A stretch of DNA of 5,253 nt from an uncultured Collinsella sp. (GTDB taxonomy: Bacteria > Actinomycetota > Coriobacteriia > Coriobacteriales > Coriobacteriaceae): contig CABUDQ010000077.1 of the NCBI GenBank assembly GCA_902490365.1, positions 1-5,253 on the forward strand, given 5' to 3'. A program made the translations under genes and the position numbers. The notes beneath the pieces are model-generated. The model was not told the DNA's origin, made no database searches, and saw nothing but the letters and a program-made list of their open reading frames with translations. Below are positions 1 through 5,253 of the stretch, piece by piece (positions within the stretch are counted from its first letter, which is position 1; every line of letters begins with the position of its first letter).

Positions 1-55
1 GCGCCGAATGCTCGCCATCGAAATTTATCGATGGCCTATTTCAGACTGTAATGGG
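1..55 (+). repeat. Left copy of a perfect 55-base terminal inverted repeat
   Basis: The first 55 bases are the exact reverse complement of the last 55 bases of the window (5199-5253); identity ends at base 56 (T here, G in the other copy read inward). The repeat contains an 8-bp dyad with arms GCCATCGA and TCGATGGC around a 6-base AT-only spacer (14-35), then a tract beginning CTATTTCAGACTG. It may continue outside the window, so 55 is a minimum length. It begins 19 bases past the stop codon of the minus-strand nuclease gene. I do not recognise it as the end of a known insertion-sequence family. It could be an inversion site, the end of an outside element, or an assembly boundary. Confidence 0.97.
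14..35. other. Dyad in left inverted repeat, possible recombinase or protein binding site
   Basis: Two 8-base arms, GCCATCGA and TCGATGGC, pair perfectly around the spacer AATTTA. Seen directly. Two short inverted arms around a 6-8 base AT-rich spacer is the usual layout of a tyrosine-recombinase core site, and also of many dimer-binding operators. It is a poor intrinsic terminator because no run of T follows on the minus strand, the direction in which the neighbouring nuclease gene is transcribed. The assignment to a recombinase is inference only. Confidence 0.45.
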
Positions 56-74
56 TATCGGTCGCAACGTGCCG

Positions 75-1124
75 CTACCCTTGCGTTTCGCCATTAGTCG
101 CTTCGTTGATGGCGCGGTACTCGGCACTCAGCTCGCGCGCCAGCTCTTCCTTGCTTGGAAGATACGGCAGGTATTTGGCGGCAAACACTTGGTCGTTGTC
201 TTCGGGCAGCGTGTACTCGACAATCGAATCGCTTTTGTCCGCGCGGAGCACGATGCCTATGGGCGGATTGTCGCCTTCGTTCATGAGCTCGCGTGTGTAG
301 TAGTTCACATACATTTGCATCTGGCCCAGGTCCTGATGCGTAAGGTCATCGGTCTTAAGGTCGATGAGCACGAAGCAGCGCATCAGATAGTTGTAAAACA
401 CAAGGTCAATATAGAAATGGCGCCCATCAAAGGTGATGCGCTTTTGGCGCGCCTCGAAAGCGAAGCCACGGCCAAGCTCCAGCAGGAACTTCTGAAGATG
501 CGTTATGAGTGCCTGCTCTAGATCGCTCTCGCGAAACGCAGCATCGTCCGTGAAACCTAAAAACTCCAGTACGTATGGGTCGCGGATGATATCCTCGGGG
601 CGACGAGCCGGGGCGCTCTTTTGGATTTCCTTGGTGACGGCCTCCTTGTCCTTGCTGGCAAGTAGGCGCTCTCGGAACATGGTGTTGATCTGGCGTTCGA
701 GCTGACGCGTGCTCCAGCGAGAATCGGCGCATTCGTTCATGTACCATGTTCGAGTTTCGGGGTCAGGAATGCGTATTAACCTGCGGTAATGTGTCCAGCT
801 CAATTCGGGACGCAGTGAGTCCCGAATTGGAAATGCAAGATGGAACTGACGCATTTTACGCAGCTCTCTTGCTTCAAAACCTTTACCAAAATCCTTGGTA
901 AGTCTGATTGCGAGGGCCTTGAGCAGCGCCTCTCCATACTTGGCGCGCTCCTCTCCGCCCTGCTCATCAACAATGCTCTTGCCGATATCCCAATACGCCT
1001 CAACCATCGCAAAGTTAACGGCGGTATAGGCCTTGTCGCGAGCGGCGTTGAGAATCGAGGAAACCTGCTTGTAAAAAACTTCTGGCACGATTGCCGATTC
1101 TCCACGGTTTACCAGTTCGCCCAT
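75..1124 (-). CDS. DUF1016/YhcG-family PDDEXK nuclease
   Basis: A 349-residue protein of the YhcG (DUF1016) family, predicted to be a metal-dependent DNA nuclease of the PDDEXK superfamily; the biological substrate of the family is not settled. The N-terminal half (about residues 10-165) has the helical DUF1016_N pattern, including AVNFAMVEAYWDIGKSIV and the WTHYRRLIRI segment. The C-terminal half (about 175-330) holds the nuclease core: Glu203 in DLEQALITHLQKFLLELG, Asp240 in YIDLVFYN, Asp255-Leu-Lys257 in VLIDLKT, and a Q268-x3-Y272 motif in GQMQMYVNYY. All expected catalytic residues are present and the length is typical, so it looks intact. ATG at 1124 is chosen, but a GTG immediately upstream (1127) is equally in frame. 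The nearest purine-rich stretch (AGAGG, 1146-1142) is rather far from either start. Family members often sit near type I restriction genes or in accessory islands; no such partner lies here. The gene is divergent from the small PH-like gene and ends 19 bases from the left repeat. Confidence 0.93.
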   Translation of the reverse strand: MGELVNRGESAIVPEVFYKQVSSILNAARDKAYTAVNFAMVEAYWDIGKSIVDEQGGEERAKYGEALLKALAIRLTKDFGKGFEARELRKMRQFHLAFPIRDSLRPELSWTHYRRLIRIPDPETRTWYMNECADSRWSTRQLERQINTMFRERLLASKDKEAVTKEIQKSAPARRPEDIIRDPYVLEFLGFTDDAAFRESDLEQALITHLQKFLLELGRGFAFEARQKRITFDGRHFYIDLVFYNYLMRCFVLIDLKTDDLTHQDLGQMQMYVNYYTRELMNEGDNPPIGIVLRADKSDSIVEYTLPEDNDQVFAAKYLPYLPSKEELARELSAEYRAINEATNGETQG

Positions 1125-1217
1125 CACTGTCGCCCCACTTTCCTCTTGTGGAATGCATCTTTATCGCATTTAGTTTAAAGCCTCGCGCGGACACGAATTG
1201 CTGTGCTGTCTGGCACC

Positions 1218-1247
1218 TTCGCATGGGAGCCTTGCGGTGACTAAAAT
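1218..1247 (+). promoter_or_regulatory. Candidate sigma-70-type promoter for the PH-like gene
   Basis: TTCGCA (1218-1223) and TAAAAT (1242-1247) are separated by 18 bases and resemble the -35 and -10 boxes (four of six and five of six matches to consensus). Transcription would start near 1254, leaving a leader of about 39 bases before the ATG at 1293. This also argues against translation starting at the upstream GTG at 1248, which would lie before the transcript start. Confidence 0.45.
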
Positions 1248-1279
1248 GTGGCCATAGAGGCAGTTTTAGCGAACCCCGC

Positions 1280-1284
1280 GGGAG
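1280..1284 (+). promoter_or_regulatory. Ribosome binding site that sets the PH-like gene start
   Basis: GGGAG lies 8 bases upstream of the ATG at 1293, an ideal distance. The longer reading from GTG at 1248 has no comparable site and would add 15 residues (MAIEAVLANPAGVTR) with no sign of a domain or signal, so the ATG is the better start. Confidence 0.75.
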
Positions 1285-1292
1285 TGACACGC

Positions 1293-1562
1293 ATGGATAA
1301 CAACACTTTGCTGTTCCAGGACAAAGGTTCGGGTAGGTTTAAAGACGTTAAGGTCTACCCCAACCGTATTGAGGTGCTCAAGAAGGGCGCTTTTGGTGGC
1401 AAGCACACCGAAATTGTCTATCTTAAGGACATTACGGGCGTCAATAGAATCAAAGGCCGCGATGTTTTTCTGCGTAACAGGCTGTTGACTGCTTGCGTCT
1501 TTAGCCTGAGCAGCCGTGCGAAGACCCAGGAGTTTGTTAACGCGCTGAACATGGTGATGTAG
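1293..1562 (+). CDS. Small PH-like domain protein
   Basis: An 89-residue soluble protein with no signal peptide or membrane segment. The pattern of short beta strands (VKVYPNRIEVLKKG, then KHTEIVYLKDITGVNRIKG, then an FSLSS strand) followed by a closing helix (AKTQEFVNALNMV) matches small bacterial PH-like proteins, in which strands of the type 'I-x-V-x-K-x-G', 'I-x-Y-x-D-I-x-x-V' and a final 'F-x-x-A-L' helix recur. That match is by eye and the role of such stand-alone domains is unknown; they may bind protein or lipid partners. It has its own likely promoter and a well-spaced GGGAG ribosome binding site. It is divergent from the nuclease and convergent with the phospholipase, so it is probably transcribed alone. 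I am confident it is a real gene, less so of the fold. Confidence 0.82.
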   Translation: MDNNTLLFQDKGSGRFKDVKVYPNRIEVLKKGAFGGKHTEIVYLKDITGVNRIKGRDVFLRNRLLTACVFSLSSRAKTQEFVNALNMVM

Positions 1563-1587
1563 CCTATGGCGGCGTTCGGGCCACGGT

Positions 1588-1627
1588 AAAAATCGGGGGC
1601 ACAGAACGGTGTCCTGCGCCCCCGATT
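1588..1627 (-). terminator. Intrinsic terminator of the phospholipase gene, between convergent genes
   Basis: A 10-bp GC-rich stem with arms AATCGGGGGC (1591-1600) and GCCCCCGATT (1618-1627) around a 17-base loop. Read on the minus strand, the stem ends in GATT and runs on into TTT, giving a run of five T, as expected of a rho-independent terminator for the phospholipase gene, whose stop codon lies 29 bases upstream. Read on the plus strand the stem is followed by GAGTCGATG, with no T run, so it would be at most a weak stop for the PH-like gene. Confidence 0.85.
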
Positions 1628-1656
1628 GAGTCGATGTGTCTAAAAGGCCGTCTTGC

Positions 1657-4134
1657 CTATTCGCTATCGTCCCCAGCGTTTTCGCGGTCATTGGTAAGCA
1701 TTGCCGCGCCAGCGACTGTTGTCGCCACGGCGGCAGCGGCGAGCCCGGCGGCAATGCCGGAGCCGTCGCCCGTGTCGGCGAGTTTTCCGCCCGAGTTCTT
1801 GCCCTTGTTGTCCTTGCCGTTCTTGTCGGTGCTGCTCGCGTTGGTGCCGTTGCCGGTGCCGGTGCCGCCTGCACTGCCCGAGGCCGCTACGGTAAAGCTT
1901 GCGGCTCCGTCGCTGGCGAGCGTGTAGTTCTGTGCCGCGTCGCCCAAGAGACCGTTCACGCGCACCCAGTACGTTCCTGCGGCAAATGTTTCGCCCTCGG
2001 CCATTGCTGTGCCCGGAGCGCCGTTCGCGTCGTGCACAAACTCGAGCTGGGCCGTGCAGGCATCGGTTTCGAGCTTGCCCTCGAGTGATGCCGCAATCTT
2101 GGCGCGCACGTCTTCGCCGGCCTTAAGGCCTTCAAGCCCCTCAAAATGGGGCGTCAGCGCGCGCGGGTCGATATCGATGGGCACGAAACCCTGCAGCCCC
2201 GTAACGGTCTCGTTGCCCAGGGCGTCGACATCAACGTATTCGATGGCAAATGCACGGCCCGAGGCTGCTACGTTGAGTACGTTGCTGCTGTCGACGAGGC
2301 AGAAATGGCCCTCGCCAACGGTCTTGCCATCCTGGAGCGAGGCATCGCTCAGCGAGTCGCCGTACGTCATGCGCATGCGGTTCGGGAGGTAGTACGAAGC
2401 TGTCTGCTTGTGCGGTGTATCGTAATTGCGTTGGTAGACGCTCCGGGCCAGTGCCGCATCAACAAAGTCGGATACGATGATGCCAATGTGCTTGAGGTAA
2501 TCTGACTTTGTATCCTCGGTGCCGCTGGGATTGATGTACGGGCTCTTGTACAGATGCTCGTTGACTACTCGTGCCGAGGTAAAAGGATTGCCTCCGTGCG
2601 ACAAGCCCGTGCAGCTGGTGTAGTTGATAGACCAGCAACGCTCCTGGACTTGCACCTTGGCCCTGTCATCGTCCACGACGTCCACCTTGTTGCGCGTGCG
2701 CCCGGTCGTTTCCTTCAGCGCATTATCGACCCAGCTGAGCTTGTCGGTTCCCGTGAGTTTGTACTTGTCCTGGGCGTATACCTTGGTGCAATAGGGCTCT
2801 TTGTCGCCTGTTTCCCCCGCGGCTTCAAAGCCCCGCGCGTCTTGGACGAGACACATAGTGGTGCTGTCGGAGTGAGCCTTGATCTTGTCATCCCATTCGG
2901 TAAGGTCGAGGCCCCACGTATGGCCGCTTGCACTGTTGCCGGCGAGCCTAAATCGACGCAGCAGAACGATCTTTCCGCGCACCTCGCCCAGCGTGGGGAC
3001 GTGGCTCGACGTGTAGAACAGGTTGGGGTTATCGGCCATAACCTTGGCGAAGGCCGTCGTTATGCTTTCGTCGGTAGCCTCATCGTTGCCGCGCGATGCG
3101 AGCATGATGAGCACTTCTGACGGGTTTTCGTTCAAAAACGTTTTGAAGTACCCGATGACATCGGAGAGATGCAGATAGTTCCCGTCTTTTTTGAGTAGGT
3201 AGAAAATCCCGTGGTCGATACCGGGGTCGTCGCCCTTTCCGAGTCGGATATCAAAATAGCGGATTCCCTCGAGCAACTGCGTGGGAATGTAATCCTGCTG
3301 GCATTTTACTTGCGAGGATTGGGGCTCAGTGTCGTTGTCCACGCTGCAGGTGCCCGAATCGTGCGTACCCGGGATGCTCAGCTCGTCGAGGAACTTGTTG
3401 TCGTCGACGTATTTCATCCAACATGGCCCATCGACGTAGCTGCTGTACGTGATCCAGTCGAGGCTGCTAACCGTGGCATCGTTCTTTTTCATGTCGTAAC
3501 CGATAAGTTCGAGCTCCCACGGAATGCTCTTACTCTTATGGCAGATCTTATTGTTGTCCTGGTCTTTGCCGTTCGATTCTATTGCCAAGTACTTAATGTC
3601 TTTTTTCTCGGTTTCTTTCTCGACCGTGCGGTCTCGGATGATATAGGTTCCGTTTGATTGGCGCTCGAACGCAAAAGCGCGGCTGGGCTTGTTGTCATAC
3701 TCGCCGCCCCATACGTGGATGACCTTTCCATCTTTGTCCGAGTCGTCGTCGACCGACCAAATGCTGTAGCCCGTCTTTTTATGCTCTTCGAAATTGAGCA
3801 AGGTGCGGATAGCATACCAGTTTGTATCGTCATTCTTGGTCGTTACGTTCTCAAGGATGAGCTTGTTGGACGTACCGTCATTAAACAGGTGGCAGACGTT
3901 GCCGCGAACGTTGCCGTCTTGGTTGACGCTTGCAGTACGAAAATAGTCCGCGGGGCGAAGGCGAATGACGAAATTACCGAGGTGCTCCGCCGGTTTGGGC
4001 GTGTCGTCTGCAAATGCCGCTCGCAGGGGAATGCCCGGTGCCGCGGTTTCTGGCAGGCTTGCAAGTGGCGACAGCGCCGCAAGACCTAAGCCCAGCGTAA
4101 ATGCTCGGCGGCTGATGGCATGGTGTTCGGCCAT
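1657..4134 (-). CDS. Tat-exported, sortase-anchored PI-PLC-like phospholipase
   Basis: An 825-residue secreted protein containing a bacterial phosphatidylinositol-specific phospholipase C domain (PI-PLC X type), expected to cleave phosphatidylinositol or GPI anchors at the cell surface. The N terminus has a twin-arginine signal (SRRAFTLGLGLAAL, residues 8-21) with a likely cleavage after AFA (42). Residues about 50-215 form a beta-rich region that could be a ricin-like trefoil (weak call). The catalytic domain (about 245-565) shows LSIPGTHDSGT with His258 and Asp259, FDIR with Arg297, IDHG with His308, FLNENPSEVLIML, and a late Asp556 in GIIVSDFVD. These match the Bacillus cereus enzyme residues His32, Asp33, Arg69, His82 and perhaps Asp274, so activity is likely and calcium-independent. 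Residues about 600-750 look like Ig/MBG-type wall repeats (AAQNYTL...ASFTV), then a Gly/Thr/Asn/Lys-rich spacer, LADTG (785-789) and a hydrophobic segment (791-813). The tail after it is acidic rather than basic, which is unusual. GGAGGAG precedes the ATG. Confidence 0.93.
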   Translation of the reverse strand: MAEHHAISRRAFTLGLGLAALSPLASLPETAAPGIPLRAAFADDTPKPAEHLGNFVIRLRPADYFRTASVNQDGNVRGNVCHLFNDGTSNKLILENVTTKNDDTNWYAIRTLLNFEEHKKTGYSIWSVDDDSDKDGKVIHVWGGEYDNKPSRAFAFERQSNGTYIIRDRTVEKETEKKDIKYLAIESNGKDQDNNKICHKSKSIPWELELIGYDMKKNDATVSSLDWITYSSYVDGPCWMKYVDDNKFLDELSIPGTHDSGTCSVDNDTEPQSSQVKCQQDYIPTQLLEGIRYFDIRLGKGDDPGIDHGIFYLLKKDGNYLHLSDVIGYFKTFLNENPSEVLIMLASRGNDEATDESITTAFAKVMADNPNLFYTSSHVPTLGEVRGKIVLLRRFRLAGNSASGHTWGLDLTEWDDKIKAHSDSTTMCLVQDARGFEAAGETGDKEPYCTKVYAQDKYKLTGTDKLSWVDNALKETTGRTRNKVDVVDDDRAKVQVQERCWSINYTSCTGLSHGGNPFTSARVVNEHLYKSPYINPSGTEDTKSDYLKHIGIIVSDFVDAALARSVYQRNYDTPHKQTASYYLPNRMRMTYGDSLSDASLQDGKTVGEGHFCLVDSSNVLNVAASGRAFAIEYVDVDALGNETVTGLQGFVPIDIDPRALTPHFEGLEGLKAGEDVRAKIAASLEGKLETDACTAQLEFVHDANGAPGTAMAEGETFAAGTYWVRVNGLLGDAAQNYTLASDGAASFTVAASGSAGGTGTGNGTNASSTDKNGKDNKGKNSGGKLADTGDGSGIAAGLAAAAVATTVAGAAMLTNDRENAGDDSE

Positions 4135-4339
4135 GACTCCTCCATTCGCAGGGTGCGGTTATGCGATAGTTTTGGTCACTATACTGCCCAGATGTTTAAA
4201 GATGCTGGTTTAATTGTCTGCGCGGCGCAATAAATCGGTGGGCGGACGTGTTGGGGTGTTTGTCGTTTTCGTACTGTTGCCACATTTGGGGCGGTTCCGG
4301 CGTCCGGCATCCTCGCGTTCGTCGGCTACAGGCATAAGA
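4135..4339. other. Intergenic region between phospholipase and lipoprotein genes
   Basis: The full gap between the phospholipase start and the lipoprotein stop is about 305 bases. The left part holds the phospholipase ribosome binding site and probable promoter on the minus strand, and the right part the lipoprotein terminator. Between roughly 4205 and 4339 I see no gene, RNA gene or repeat. The short plus-strand reading frame here is rich in Arg and Ser and has no family resemblance. Confidence 0.6.
4178..4183 (-). promoter_or_regulatory. Candidate -10 box for the phospholipase gene
   Basis: On the minus strand TATAGT lies 43 bases upstream of the ATG, which would give a leader of roughly 37 bases ending in a strong GGAGGAG site (4143-4137). 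No good -35 box is visible at 16-18 bases further upstream, so the promoter may depend on an activator or this may be a chance match. An imperfect palindrome centred on TTTAAA (about 4192-4203) lies just upstream and could be a regulator site. Confidence 0.3.
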
Positions 4340-4368
4340 AAGGGAGGGTCGGTTTACCGGCCCTCCCT
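4335..4368 (-). terminator. Intrinsic terminator of the lipoprotein gene
   Basis: A 12-bp stem with arms 4341-4352 (AGGGAGGGTCGG) and 4357-4368 (CCGGCCCTCCCT), one T-G wobble, and the four-base loop TTTA on the plus strand. Read on the minus strand it ends CCCTCCCT and runs into TTCTTATG, a T-rich tail. It lies about 70 bases beyond the lipoprotein stop codon and so separates that gene from the phospholipase gene downstream. Confidence 0.85.
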
Positions 4369-4439
4369 GGGTACGAAGCGCTGGGGTACCGTCGCTTGTT
4401 TGCACTGCGACCGTGTTTCCCGTTGCGCTCGCCAGTCGC

Positions 4440-5033
4440 TTAGCGCTTGATCTCGATATCGTCGAGCTTGACGTCCATGGCCTCGGTCTTGGCCTCGGCG
4501 ATGTCGTCGGCAAATTCCAGAGACTTCATCATGGTCTCGACGGCGTCCTTGTGCTCCTCGACGTTGTCGATACGCACATACACACTGCCGCCGTCAACGT
4601 CGGTGAAGTATTCGGTCGTTACGCCGCCCGAGTGTGTATAGGAAGCGTTGCGCCAAGTCTTGCCGTTGTACTTGACGGGGTCATTCTCGGTCCACTCAAA
4701 GCTGGCATTCCACTTTGCCTCGTAGTCGAACAGCTCGTCGGCGTTCTTGTCAGGATCGAAGACGGGGATGAAGCGATCGCTGGCGTGCTCGCTCTCGGTG
4801 AACTTAAACTGGGCCCTGTCGGCAGTGTCGCCTGCGACGTCGGTGATCTCGACGCCCTCGGGGACCTCGACCTTAAACCAAATGAAGTCGGTCCTCATAT
4901 CCACGGCTGGCTTTTCTGCTCCGCCGCCACCGCCACTGCCGGTAGCGCCGCCGCTGCCACCGCAGCCCACCAGGGCAACCGCGGCAAAGAGACTGATGCA
5001 GAGGGTGAGAATCGCAAAGGCCTTCTTTTTCAT
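4440..5033 (-). CDS. Secreted lipoprotein of unknown function
   Basis: A 197-residue lipoprotein. The signal peptide has a basic start (MKKK), a hydrophobic stretch (AFAILTLCISLFAAVA) and a lipobox LVGC with the lipidated Cys at residue 24, so the mature protein is tethered to the outer face of the membrane. A flexible Gly/Ser linker (about 25-39) precedes a compact domain (about 45-180). That domain has the order VPEGVEI, then FKFTES, a central variable part, NGKTWRNASYTH, TEYFTDVDGGSVYVRI and a closing helix with MMKSLEF. This order resembles small PsbP/LpqN-like envelope domains, which is inference; I do not recognise a named family. The start is well supported by AGGAGGA (5047-5041), seven bases before the ATG. 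It has its own terminator, so it is likely a single-gene unit although it runs in the same direction as the phospholipase gene. Confidence 0.9.
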   Translation of the reverse strand: MKKKAFAILTLCISLFAAVALVGCGGSGGATGSGGGGGAEKPAVDMRTDFIWFKVEVPEGVEITDVAGDTADRAQFKFTESEHASDRFIPVFDPDKNADELFDYEAKWNASFEWTENDPVKYNGKTWRNASYTHSGGVTTEYFTDVDGGSVYVRIDNVEEHKDAVETMMKSLEFADDIAEAKTEAMDVKLDDIEIKR

Positions 5034-5169
5034 GGTCGTGTCCTCCTCGATCTGTAACCGCCCATGGATTACCTGCCTTTACTGTACGCGTGGACGGCTC
5101 GCTAGGGTGGGCCATGTGTCCCATTCTGAGGGCTGGAATTGCGCCGACAAGTGGCAATATGCGCGGGTC

Positions 5170-5200
5170 CAAAAGAGGGGAGGGCCGATGCTGTCGGCCC
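5170..5200 (-). terminator. Probable terminator for minus-strand transcription entering from the right
   Basis: A 7-bp perfect stem, GGGCCGA (5182-5188) and TCGGCCC (5194-5200), with a five-base loop. On the minus strand it is followed by CTCCCCTCTTTT, so the T-rich tail is present but delayed by a few bases. It lies upstream of the lipoprotein gene and would stop transcripts coming across the right repeat. Its outer arm overlaps the last two bases of that repeat. Confidence 0.55.
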
Positions 5201-5253
5201 CATTACAGTCTGAAATAGGCCATCGATAAATTTCGATGGCGAGCATTCGGCGC
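5199..5253 (-). repeat. Right copy of the perfect 55-base terminal inverted repeat
   Basis: Exact reverse complement of bases 1-55, with no mismatch. Its inner edge coincides with the outer arm of a terminator-like hairpin (two shared bases). No target-site duplication can be judged because the outer edges are not in the window. Confidence 0.97.
5219..5240. other. Dyad in right inverted repeat
   Basis: The same 8-base arms as in the left repeat, GCCATCGA and TCGATGGC, here around the spacer TAAATT. Because the spacer is not itself symmetric, the two copies of the site are in inverted orientation, the arrangement that would give inversion rather than deletion if a site-specific recombinase acted on them. 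Whether any enzyme does so is unknown. Confidence 0.45.

Noticed and set aside
51..521. Plus-strand reading frame of 156 codons starting in the left repeat
   Set aside because: It lies wholly antisense to the nuclease gene, which has clear family motifs; its own translation shows no domain and it lacks a ribosome binding site.
1848..1868. Short tandem GCCGGT-type repeat
   Set aside because: It encodes the Gly/Thr spacer before the sorting signal of the phospholipase and has too few units to be a meaningful slippage tract.
2554..3120. Plus-strand reading frame of 188 codons
   Set aside because: Antisense to the catalytic domain of the phospholipase; long open frames on the opposite strand are expected in GC-rich genes.
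4214..4450. Plus-strand reading frame of 78 codons in the intergenic region
   Set aside because: Arg/Ser-rich composition without family resemblance, and it reads through the lipoprotein terminator hairpin.
4413..5057. Plus-strand reading frame of 214 codons
   Set aside because: It mirrors the lipoprotein gene. The minus-strand reading has a lipobox, an ideal ribosome binding site and a terminator, none of which the plus-strand frame has.
1..5253. Linear plasmid or complete transposon with terminal inverted repeats
   Set aside because: No replication protein, terminal protein, transposase or resolvase gene is present in any frame, so the segment cannot be shown to be an autonomous element.
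1..5253. CRISPR array, tRNA or rRNA genes
   Set aside because: No spaced direct repeats and no recognisable cloverleaf or ribosomal RNA sequence were seen on either strand.

Overview
The window is 5,253 bases of fairly GC-rich bacterial DNA with four well-supported protein genes. The best guess is a high-GC Gram-positive of the Coriobacteriia, with Collinsella-like gut anaerobes the closest fit. This is inferred from protein style: a Tat signal plus an LADTG sortase signal on one protein, a lipoprotein with a Gly/Ser-rich linker after the lipobox, and strong AGGAGG-type ribosome binding sites. No 16S gene or marker protein is present to prove it.

The most striking structural feature is that the two ends are the same 55-base sequence in opposite orientation (1-55 and 5199-5253), without a mismatch. 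Each copy carries a short internal dyad. The window is therefore a segment of about 5.1 kb enclosed by inverted repeats that reach its very ends. No transposase, recombinase or replication gene lies inside. The repeats could be an inversion site, the inner ends of two inverted insertion elements, or the point where an assembler stopped at a repeat.

Layout from left to right. (1) A DUF1016/YhcG-family PDDEXK nuclease on the minus strand, whose stop codon lies only 19 bases inside the left repeat. (2) Divergent from it, a small plus-strand protein of 89 residues that resembles a bacterial PH-like domain. (3) Convergent with that, a large minus-strand gene for a Tat-exported, apparently sortase-anchored phosphatidylinositol-specific phospholipase C-like protein of 825 residues, with a strong terminator between the two 3' ends. 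(4) Upstream of the phospholipase and in the same direction, but separated by its own terminator, a 197-residue lipoprotein. (5) At the right edge, a hairpin with a minus-strand T-rich tail that abuts the right inverted repeat and would stop transcription entering from outside.

Each gene appears to be its own transcription unit, so there is no evidence for one multi-gene system. The two surface proteins (phospholipase and lipoprotein) fit a cell-envelope or host-interaction role. The nuclease is of a family often found in accessory and restriction-modification regions, and its position at the repeat edge is consistent with a variable locus.
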